DNA of 64,000 nt from Brachionus manjavacas (lineage: Eukaryota; Rotifera; Eurotatoria; Ploima; Brachionidae): assembly GCA_019054805.1 (NCBI GenBank), contig JAHQIY010000010.1:1409501-1473500 (forward strand). The letters are read 5' to 3'. Of the stretch, positions 33,069 to 43,100 are shown piece by piece. The notes below the pieces were generated by a model, which saw only the letters and a list, made by a program, of their open reading frames with translations, did not search any database and was not told the DNA's origin. A program made the translations under genes and the position numbers. Position 1 is the stretch's first letter. The number at the start of each line of letters is the position of its first letter.

Positions 33069-33659
33069 CTTAACATTAACTCAACTTTTTGACTAAATAA
33101 AATATTATTTAATTAAGCTGAAATCTGTGTTGAAAAAAAGAGAGAATTTTTTTGTGAATTTTGCACATATCTTTGAAACCAAATTTTTTAATTAGCTTAA
33201 ATTATACCGAAAATTTACATCAAAATTTTGACTAGATAATAACCTAAAATTGCACTTTTATTTACTTGAAACTGATCCAAATGACATTATGAAAATTAAA
33301 TGAAACATTTTTAAATAACAAGCTTAGCATTTTCTAATTGAAATTATATGATCTATTTAAATTTTTCAAAATGATCAACTTCCTTACAACATTAAAATTT
33401 AATGATTTAATATTTGAGAGAACCCGATTATGATTTAAAGATTGACGTTTAGTTAATTTTTTTTCTAATTCGAGTGAGAAAATTGTGCTAAGGAATAAAG
33501 GGTTCCATTTATTAATAAAATATTAATTAAGAATTTATGTTACAATTACAGTAAAAGACACGACAAAATGATCTAAATTTATCAAAAAGAAAGATTTCAT
33601 GCAGTGTAAGTGGGTAAATTTACGTAAAAATGTTAAAACATTAAAAGCCTAAAGAAAAA
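33069..33659. other. Intergenic region 5' of the GPCR
   Basis: AT-rich, no recognisable feature. Any promoter for the minus-strand GPCR would lie here. Confidence 0.35.
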
Positions 33660-33829
33660 GAAATATTTAGTAATTTTTGGCGGGTGGTCAGTAAATTTTT
33701 TGTAAAATTTTGAAAAATAAAAAAAAAATCTTAAAAAACTTTTTAAAATAAATTAAGAATTTTTTTTTTTTTCATTTTTTTTTTCATTTAAAAAATTTCA
33801 ATTTAAGTGACTAACGCCAAAAATTTTGC

Positions 33830-33958
33830 CGTATTTTTGACCGTCCGTATTTTTTAGGCCAGTTTTTTGGCCGCTCGTATAATTTGGAAAGTTTATTTTG
33901 GCGGTCAAAAAATTAGACCGCCTAGCTTACCGGCTAATTGACCGCATCCAACACTACT
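33830..33958. mobile_element. GC-rich hAT-like transposon end (inverted)
   Basis: GACCGTCCGTATTTTTT, GGCCGCTCG, TTTTGGCGGTCAA and GACCGCCTAGC lead to the terminus GACCGCATCCAACACTACT. Read on the minus strand it starts AGTAGTGTTGGATGCGG, nearly the same as AGTAGTGTTGAACGCGG at 4124. An internal GGCGGGTGGTCAG patch at 33679-33691 may be more of the same element. Confidence 0.55.
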
Positions 33959-33986
33959 TTCAGATAAAAAGTCGTGATTTCTTGAG

Positions 33987-34067
33987 GATCTATTCAAAGA
34001 GATTCTATGGGTCTCTCTTTGAATAGATCGTAAACCATGAGTTATAAAATAGGTGCTTCAACCTATT
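33987..34067. repeat. Two adjacent perfect hairpins
   Basis: GATCTATTCAAAGAGA and its exact reverse complement form a 16-bp stem with an 11-nt loop (33987-34029). A few bases on, ATAAAATAGGT...ACCTATTTTAT forms an 11-bp stem around GCTTCA (about 34043-34067). No coding context. They lie next to the hAT-like end at 33958. Confidence 0.6.
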
Positions 34068-35829
34068 TTATCAACCTATCTCAACTTTTCTCCCGAAAAA
34101 TTAACTCACCCATTTAAACCCATATTATCCTTAATTATAGAATACAATAACCCCATTAAATATTTCAACCGAAATTCTTAATTATGATGGGGTGACTTAT
34201 TAAATAGAAGAGGATTTAAAATTATTAAAGATCATAAACTAAATAGAATTAAAGTGTTCAAACAGAATAGAAAAAATATGAATTTAGAATGATTTAAGAT
34301 TGAAAGGCTATAAGTAGGCACTCATAGATGCGATGAAGTCGAAAATAAATTAATTTTAAAATTCAGTTTGAAAATGATCAAGTATAAATGACAAACATGA
34401 ATAGTGAAATTAAAATATCAAATAATATCTAATCCTAGTGTACTGACTTCCAAAAAAAAACGGATAAGTCAAAGACTTTTTATCAGACATAAAGCTAGTA
34501 TAATTTAATTGCTTTGACTTTAAATTTAATCCGGAAAAAGCCCCAAAACTAATTAAGAATTTCTATGTAATCTTTTAAGGAAATAATTTCTTTTCATTTT
34601 CCTTTCCTTATCTATTTTTTTTTCAGAAAATAAAAAAGGTAAAAATTTTTTTTAACCAGCTTTTATTAACTAAAAAAAATAAATTTTTTTTAAACAATCA
34701 AAAATGTAAATAAAATAAATTTGAACTTGATAAAAAAGAGCAGCGGTGTAGTAGGAGGAAACAAATTAAAACAAAAAATTTTTTAAAATTAGAAAATAAA
34801 GTGATAATTTTTGAAAATTTCTACCATAAAAATAAAAAAAAAGTTGTACATTTTGAACTATTTTTATCAATATTCGGTATAAAAAGTGTAAATTTTTTTT
34901 TCAATTTTCTGCTTTTGTTTTGGTTTGAAAAATAGTTTGCAAAAGTTTTTTCCTCAAACTTCACCACCATTGTAAGACAAATAAATTCAAATTCTTTTTT
35001 GGTCTATCCTATGACATACAACATCTTGGTCAATATAACTGGAAAGTTGATTTACTTAACCATGAGCGTTTGAATTAAGAATCATAAATTTAGCTCCAAT
35101 AAGCCTGATAGATGTGCCCAAGGGTACTAATGAAAACATAACATACCACTCTTTTTTTCGCTTGTTCACTTTTTTCATAACAAATTTCAATTTCATTAAC
35201 CATTATTTAGATTTCATTCAGAGAAGGCGGCGGTGAAGTTAAAACATAAGAAAAATATGTTTTTTTAAATTGAATTTTAGTTTTATTTCAATTATTGACA
35301 ATTATTTTAAAAAATTACTGTTTAAACATTAAACTTTATTCAATTTTTTCTTAAATTTAAATCGAAATAAATCTAATTACTTGTTCAAATCATCAAATTG
35401 ATTTAAAATACTACTAATAACCTTATCATTATTTATTGATTTTAGAAAAGCATTCGATTTTATCGGTTCAAGTTTTCTTTTCTAAATTTTTTTTCAAGAT
35501 GATAGTTACCAACAATTAATTAAAAATAATGTCAAAATTAAAAATTTTGTTGAGAAGAGCGAATCTAAACTTAGAGAGATAAGCTTCTTAAGTTGTATCA
35601 AACATGCAATGGAAATTTTAATTAAGTTAGTTGGTCTCTGGATATTCAAATTTATCAAAAAAAATCTTTCGATTAAAGATTTTAAAATGGCTTAAAATAT
35701 TTGACTAAAACTTGTCTCGACTCCAAACGAATCTATTTGTAATGGGTATTTTTATCGAGCCAAATTTTTTAAATTATAAATGTTGCTCACTTGTACAAAA
35801 TTTTTTTATTCTCACTCAAATGCCAGTTA
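34068..35829. other. Intergenic spacer
   Basis: AT-rich sequence without a supported feature. Confidence 0.35.
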
Positions 35830-35837
35830 GAAAAAAT

Positions 35838-36511
35838 GGGTCTATTGCGTTATGTGATCACTGGTTCACATAAAAGGTGAACCAACTTACCCAACCTAAA
35901 TAGGTGATCAGTTGTGTTCACTTATTAGGTGAACCAAAAATATGTGTACAATTTAATTAAAATTTTTTTCAAAATGATCACCTAAATTAAATTGTGTTCA
36001 CCTAAAATGATACTTACCAAAAAAATTATGACAAAGTAAATAAAAATTTGATTTTTCAAAATTTTAAAAATTTAAAAAAATTGCAAAACTTTCGCACTAA
36101 AAATATTAAAATTACAAAAAAATGCTTGAAATAATAATTTAAGAAAATTAAACGCTTTTTTAAATTTTAAAAACTCGATCAAAAAGAAATTGTAAAAATG
36201 ACTTTAAATAACAAAAAAGATCCTATAAAATGTGATTTTTGTAGAAATTATTTTGAAAAAAATGGTCTCAAGAGACACATTACTGTCAAGCATAAGAATC
36301 AATAAAAAAATTTTTTTTTGGTTCACTTATTTTTTTTTGGCTCACATATAATTCAAAAAAATTAAAAAATAAATTTTGATTTTCGAAATTATTTTTTTTG
36401 TACACATATTTTTGGTTCACCTAATAAGTGAACACAACTGATCACCTATTTAGGTTGGGTAAGTTGGTTCACCTTTTATGTGAACCAGTGATCACATAAC
36501 GCAATAGACCC
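35838..36511. mobile_element. 674-bp non-autonomous element with ~115-bp near-perfect TIRs and 8-bp TSD
   Basis: The element begins GGGTCTATTGCGTTATGTGA and ends with the exact inverse, TCACATAACGCAATAGACCC. The inverted match runs on for about 115 bp through AGGTTGGGTAAGTTGGTTCA and GTGTTCACTTATTAGGTGAA to GTACACATATTTTTGG. It is flanked by the direct repeat GAAAAAAT (35830-35837 and 36512-36519), an 8-bp target duplication as made by hAT and P superfamily transposases. Arms are almost identical, which suggests recent insertion. It carries a small zinc-finger-like ORF at 36199-36306. Confidence 0.93.
36199..36306 (+). CDS. 35-aa C2H2-like finger peptide inside the 674-bp element
   Basis: ATG at 36199 to the TAA at 36304. 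The peptide contains CDFCRNYFEKNGLKRHITVKH, written here as C-x2-C-x11-H-x4-H, one residue shorter than the usual x12 spacing. The C-terminus is basic. Finger-bearing N-termini (BED or C2H2) are common in hAT and P-type transposases, so this is probably the remaining DNA-binding end of a deleted transposase. Whether the peptide is made or folds is unknown. Confidence 0.45.
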
Positions 36512-36519
36512 GAAAAAAT

Positions 36520-37370
36520 AAAGCAACTTAATTAAGAAAGTTAAAAAAAAATCTCCGATCATTAAAAAGAACTCGGACTAAAACTTGCTAAGAGAAATCT
36601 AAGAAAATTTTACTTTGAAAACTTTAATACAAATTTAAGCTTGCAATATTTGCTCTCTTTCTTGTTAAAATCCATTAGTTGTGGTGATTGTAAATGTCTG
36701 GCGACGAGGATAAAAAGCCTCCAGAAGACTTATAAAAGAATAATAATAAAAGTGCTTCTCGGTGTAATGTTTATAGTGTGTGCAGCGGCTACTTGACGAG
36801 AGTCAGTTAGTATCTGGGAAAGATAATAGTCTATGACTGGTCCCGGTCATCTCTATCACTCGCTTCAAAAAAGCGGGGGAAGTTATATAGCGACATCTTT
36901 GCTAAAATCACTGGTAAATTTTTAACTTAACCAAAAGCTTTTAAGTTAACAAGGAGCATAAATCGCTTGTTCAATGCTTTTTTTTCAGTATTTTACTAAA
37001 AGTTATCATTTTATCATTTCTGATAAATTCCTGTTACACAATTCGAATTAAATTCAAAGAAAAAATAGTGAATTGATTGTATCAGTATAAAAAATTGTTT
37101 CATATTAAAAAAAATCATTTTAACCATTTTTTAGAAGATGAGTGATAAAGTATAAATTTTTGTTTAGGTTTCAATTTACAGAGTCTTTTAACTTTTAAAA
37201 CTTTCAAATTTAAAATTAAAAAAAATTGCAAAATGCAATGCAATTAAATTGCGCATTTGAAATTTTGGAGCAAAAAGATAAAATTGAAATTAAAACAAAA
37301 ATTTTACTTTGCCATATGAGTTTTATTATTGACGAGTAAAAGCTGCTTCAGATTGAAAAAAAAACTATAT
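36520..37370. other. Intergenic region with possible LTR-element scar (36695-36890)
   Basis: A less AT-rich patch contains TCTGGCGACGAGGATAA (about 36696-36712), similar in style to gypsy-type primer-binding sites. Then AAAAAAGCGGGGGAAG (about 36867-36882) looks like a polypurine tract, followed by TTATATAGCGACATC. If right, this is an LTR retrotransposon with almost all the interior deleted. No LTR pair or protein is visible. Confidence 0.3.
37316..37352 (-). repeat. LINE 3'-tail copy (diverged)
   Basis: On the minus strand CTGAAGCAGCTTTTACTCGTC followed by AATAATAAAACTC matches the dispersed tail consensus. Confidence 0.45.
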
Positions 37371-37378
37371 TAAAAATA

Positions 37379-37517
37379 CAGAGTAGTTTTTAAGTCACAA
37401 GTCTTAAGTCAAGTCAAGTCAATTACTTAAGAAATTTTTTTTTTTTAAGTCAAAGTCATGACTTTGACTTAAATTTTTGTGACTTAGACTTAAAACTGTG
37501 ACTTAAAAACAAGTCTG
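37379..37517. mobile_element. 139-bp AAGTC-type MITE with 8-bp TSD
   Basis: Starts CAGAGTAGTTTTTAAGTCAC and ends with GACTTAAAAACAAGTCTG, imperfect inverted copies. It is flanked exactly by TAAAAATA at 37371-37378 and 37518-37525. The interior is built from AAGTC/GACTT words. CAG...CTG ends with an 8-bp duplication fit a hAT-type MITE. It is the same family as 43218-43461. Confidence 0.9.
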
Positions 37518-39400
37518 TAAAAATATAATAGAATGAACAATGTTTAAAATATAGAAAAAAATTAAAATAAATGTATTTAAAAAATAAAAATTTAAAGAGT
37601 GACAGTTTTTACATGCTTAAATTTTTTTCAATTCAGGTCAAGGAAGACATTTTTAGGTTTCATACTATTTGTTCTTGAAATATTTTCCTTATTTAGATTT
37701 TTCGATATTTACTAATTTTTTTTTCTTGCTTGATTTTTTATTAAATTTTTATTTAGATATTTTAATAAAATTCTAATAATAAATTTATTTTAATAATTTT
37801 ATTAAATCTGGAAAAGAATAAAATTTATTTTAAATGAAAAATTATCTCTACAACTAAGTAAATAATGATCGAAAATTACACAAACATAATCTTAAGTTGT
37901 ATTTAAAATCAGAAATAAAATTATTTATTTGTAAGGCATGCTTCGAGGGTTCAATGCAATTAAAGATTTTATAATAAAAAAAATTCCAGGAATTTATTAT
38001 GGACTATAAATATAGAAAATTAATACAAAGGAAATTCTGAAAAACATTGTTATAGAGAGTAAAAGAGATGATCAAAAACTCCAAAATTTCGGTTAAAATT
38101 TTTTTTTTTTATTACTTGAGTTGATTTTAGAAAGTTAGAAATCAGATTTGAAATCAGAAAATTTTATAAAATTAAAAAAAAACTTTGACAACTCGTATCT
38201 ATTTTTAGACATATTGAAATATTCTAAATTTTACAATCAAAAGCATTCTTTCTTGAGTAATTCAATTTAATGTTTCGATTTAGTGAGACATGAAAATTTT
38301 TTTTTCAATTAAATTATCAATTTTTAAAATATATTTTTGATAGATTGAACCATGTTGTGATTAAAAAGCTGATAATTTGTTCAAAGATGCTGAAAAATTA
38401 GTTAAATTGAACTTTTCGCTTCCACTCTAAATTTAAAAAAGTGATCTCAATAATTCTTGAATTTTTTTAGACAATTTTTTGGAAAAAAGTTTAAAATTTC
38501 GACGAAGAAAAAAAAAATATAAAATTTTTTTGTAAGATTTTTATCTTTTGTTTTTATTTTAAATTTCTATTTGAATTCTTTATTATAATTATTGAATAAA
38601 TTACCAATATTTATTGCTAAAATTTTAAATTTTATTCTTTCTAAAGTATTTTTTTAAATTCTAGATAATTTGAAAAAAGTCAAATTCAAATTTAAATTGA
38701 AAAAATTTCTTAAAAAATTTTTATTATATGTGAAAAAATTAAACTGGTGCTCTAAAATAAATTAAAATTAAAAAAAGAAATTTAGAATAGTTCTTCGGAA
38801 ATTTTTATCAATATTTATATTTAATATTCCTAATTTCCTTTGACTAATAATTATTTACGGTTTGCTTTTAAATGTGAATAATTTGTTCATTTTACAATTA
38901 CAACATAGTTCAATCTAGTAAAAATAAATTTACTTATAGACATTTTAATAGTGAAAAAATTTATTTTGTCTAACCAAATCAAACATTAAATTAAATTATT
39001 CAAGAATGAATGTTTTTGACAATAAAATTTAAAATAATTTAAATCAGTCAATAACCAACATTACTGGTAATTAGCTGGATCTTATTTACCTCTAGGATAA
39101 GAATGACAGATTTACTGATTTTCATGCAGATAGCAAAATCTCGGCTACATCGATTCTTACAAGTAACTCAGCATATAGACAAGAGCTTTTGAATCATTTT
39201 ATTTCCTAATTAATCTTAAATCTACTCTGATCTGATCAAGATTAGGTCCGAAAAAAAAAATCTTGCATCTCGAAACAAAGCCTTTTTCTTGTGTAACCCC
39301 GAGAAAAAGGTGATACACAAAAACCCTATTTAAGTTTCAAACTACTTTTTAATTTCTTAAAAAAAATCAGCTTTTAATAAGACTTAAAATGTTTTTATTA
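37518..39400. other. Intergenic spacer
   Basis: AT-rich, no supported feature. Confidence 0.35.
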
Positions 39401-39406
39401 TAGTTT

Positions 39407-39665
39407 TTAAAGAACTGGTTCTAAATCCTTGTCTGAATGACTTATTGTCGTATCATTAGCAAGCACTTTTATACAAGGATTCTTTAACATAAATGACAAG
39501 TCATTTACAAAAACAAGAAAATGAAGTGGACCTAAGACTGATCCCTGCGGTATTACTAATTTAGAGATATAGACTTATATTTATCATTTTTAAGACGAAC
39601 AATTTCTGGTATATTAATAGATTAGTTTGACAGAAGACCTAAAGAGTCTTTGTCAAATCCATATT
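39407..39665 (-). pseudogene. Jockey-type reverse transcriptase relic
   Basis: The minus strand reads VIPQGSVLGPLHFLVFVNDL (RT motif B and beyond). Then LANDTTISHSDKD follows, where the catalytic FADDT-type motif has become LANDT, and a stop falls at 39407. Upstream fragments SLGLLSN and IPEIVRL are separated by stops. The loss of the first catalytic Asp and the stops show it is dead. Confidence 0.8.
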
Positions 39666-40186
39666 TTTTTTCTACTCTAAATTCAAAATTGAATTGAATT
39701 GTGATTAAAATATATTATGGAGACCTTTTAAAATTCTTGAATGAATTCTAATAGATCAAGGTAAGCTAGAAGATGGTAATTCATTCATAACTATTTTAAT
39801 TTAATTTAAGGAGAATTCAATAAATTACTAAATCCAAGAGTTACAAAAAAATAATGAGTTAATTAATTAATAAATTGATTTTTTTAAAAGGTTTTGTTTT
39901 ATTTTTTTAGTTTTGAGAATGTTTTAAAGTTATTTTTTCATTTCTTTCAATGGAAGTTTCAGTAAAATTTGAAAATTATGATTAATAATTTATTTGAATT
40001 GTTAAATTATTTCAAAAGAAAGGGTCGGAAGATATTAATTTATTTTATGAAATGATTGAAAAAAAGAAAAAATTTCTTCTTTTTTTAAATATCATCCAAC
40101 AATGGTAAAAAAATGGTTAAATATCCTGAATAAATTTAACTCATTAATGGAATAAATAATTGAACTAGTCTAAATTAAGAGTATTT
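39666..40186. other. Region 3' of the myosin III gene
   Basis: AT-rich. It probably contains the 3' UTR and polyadenylation site of the minus-strand myosin gene, but I cannot fix the site. Confidence 0.35.
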
Positions 40187-43100
40187 TCAATGACTTGGTA
40201 CCAATCGTTGTATCATCTTGCATTGGTCTATAGACGATTTAGTTCTGTTTCTGAGCACATTTCTGAAATCAACTTGTCTTGCTTCAATATTTATCTTTTT
40301 CTTGGACAAAGTGTATCCATTGGCAAGATCTTGACCGGTTTTACGCAACAACGCTCTAAAATTGAATTTAGGTGACTCATCTTCTTCGTCCTGGCTATTG
40401 TCGGCTATTTCAGCCGAACTTGTTATATTTATAGGGGTTTGCTGACAAGCAATCCTTTTCACGATGTTTAATTTTAAAATAAAAAATTAATTTTTTAAAA
40501 AATTACATTTCAACAGCTCCACCGATCACACAATTGTTATAGCTGTTCACAGGCGTATCAACCAACGAGGGTCTTCTTTCCAAATTCTTCAATTTTAAAA
40601 AAATTGGTTTAAAAAAAAATTTTTTTAATAAATTTTACCAAAGCGTTGGATAATATTTGAGCTTCAGTTGAGAGGACTACATTGTTCGGAGTTGCAATTA
40701 AATTCTGCTTGCTGCTTACACCCGATCCACCACTAATTATTTGTACAGGAATCGATGTGCTAAGGTTTGAACTTGACTTGGCCATTATTTTGCTTCTAAT
40801 TGACAATTTAGAAAAATAAAAAGGAAGTTTTTTTTTTACTTTGTCAAAGGATTTATTAAATTGTTAAAACTTTGCTGCTGCTGAACAGCAAAAGATTCAT
40901 AATAATTCGATGAGGAATTGATCAAAAATTTTTGTGCAATTTTACTATTGCGTACGGCAAAGTTCTGCACGTTAACCTGAGCCTGTTTAGGCGAATGATG
41001 CTGAGGCTTGGCATAATTCGATGTCTGAGCGCTAGTTGGATTTGACATCTGGACATAATTACTAGTTATTTTTTGCTGAATTTTGGGTCCTTGTGCCAAC
41101 GCTGAGTTCTCTTGTTCAAGCTATGAAAATAATTTAAATTTAATTGTTAACTTTTTGAAAAAAATTACATTTTGTTTATTTATCAACAAAGCTTTTTGCT
41201 CCAAGTTTTTTTTAATTTTGCTTACTATTTCTAATATTGAAAAAAAATTAAATTTCAAGTTTTAAATTTGAGAAAATTTATTCTACCATTAGTTATTTGA
41301 TTAGTGTTTGCATTAAAAGAGCTTATAGGGGACACATGGTGATGGTGATGATGCTGATTGTAATTGTTATGGTGATAATTTTTGCTTTGAAGCTCAAATT
41401 TAAGTCCGTGTAGACCTGGCATGTGGTGCAAATCGCTCTGAGGTATTTGGTAATTTGTTTTAATCAGGGTCATGTAGGCCTCATTGTTCAGCAATTGAAT
41501 CTGCTCACAAAAATAGCCAAATTGCATTGATTTAGCGGCCCGGTCCAATTTTAACTCTTTGACCAACTTGCGCACCGCATATCCGCGCCAATAGCTCTGA
41601 ATGAGACGCACACATGACAAAAATTTCTCCGAACTAAATCTAATTTTTGTATTCATGATATTCTGGTGCGATTTTTTGAGCTTTCTGAATCGTTGTCGAG
41701 CCAGATAGCCTCGAATCTGTGCTTGGAGAAGACATGCCGCCTTGGATTTGTATTCTTTTAGTTCTTTGTTCAATCTGCGCACACGAAAACCACGATAGAA
41801 GCATTGGATTACCAATGCGGCATTTTTTTTTACCTCTAGTTCTTTCAGGAATTTTTTTCTGGCTAGCCAGCCCCTAACAGCGCTCTGGATCAGCACTATT
41901 TTGTGGTTCATGTCGTCGTGCATCCGAGTCAATTGTTCAATGTGGTAGTACTTGAGGAAAACTTTGGTTTTGCCTATTTTCCAGTTTTTTAGACCAATTT
42001 GTTGCAATATTTCCGCACAGCTCTCTTTGGTCGGGTTGTAGCTGTCCGAATTGAATGGGTCTGCAAGGACCGAGTAGCGCTTCACAAAATCGTGGTAGGA
42101 AACTCGATTAGAGTACCCTAAGCGGCGTATTTTGGTAGTTTCCAAAACACCAGTATACTTAAGCTGAATGCTGACTGTTTCCGAGTCGAAATAGCCCTGA
42201 ATTTTGTCTTTATTGGGTCGAATGCAGCGCACAAAATGAGGCGCACCAGCTACCATTTTTGACAGCAAGTCCATCAGTGAATATCTAAAGTATGTGGCCA
42301 CAGTTGCTTGAGCTCGACTTTGACTAGTCGATGTTGTCTTGCTTCCACCTGCCGGACGGGCGTATTTTACATTCGAGTTACTAGCACTCTCGTAGCTCTC
42401 AAACGAACCACTTGTTTTAAATGTGCCATAAGCTAAATTGCCTTTGGATAAGAAAAAAATAAAAAAAATAATTTTTCAATTTTTATTTAAAATTCAAAAT
42501 GTGATCAACTAAGTGTTTCATAGCAGCAAGCTTAAGCATGTGAAACTAAAATGAAATTTGATATATCTGATATTTTTACTTTTTTAATTATTAATTTTAG
42601 CATTTGAATTTGAATTTTTTGAAGTTTTTATTTGTACTAAACTTTTGATTGTACTAGGAGATGAAAATTATAAATTTCGAGATTAATATTAAAACTAAAG
42701 TTATCTCTGGGTTAATCTGTGTTAACTGTCGAGACTAATAAAATCTCTTGATTATCTTTTAAATAAAAGTATACTTTTTATTATTAAACAAAGCTTGTTG
42801 TTCAACTAGCTTAAAATAATGACTTTCACAAAAAGTCAAAGTAAATTTTAGCTACTAAAAAAATTATATTGACTAATAAAATAGATAAAAAGAATAGCTT
42901 ATTCTAAAATATTAATTTTTTTAAACAAAAAAAATTTTCTTTAATCAAAATAGCTGATACATAAAAAATTGATTTAATTAATCCTAAATACCATCAATAA
43001 ATTTTCTACAATTTCTCCTTTTCATTTTAAGCTAAATATTATCAAAATAAAATTAATTATATAATGTAAAACTCACTATTTATTCTATTTAAAAAAAAGC

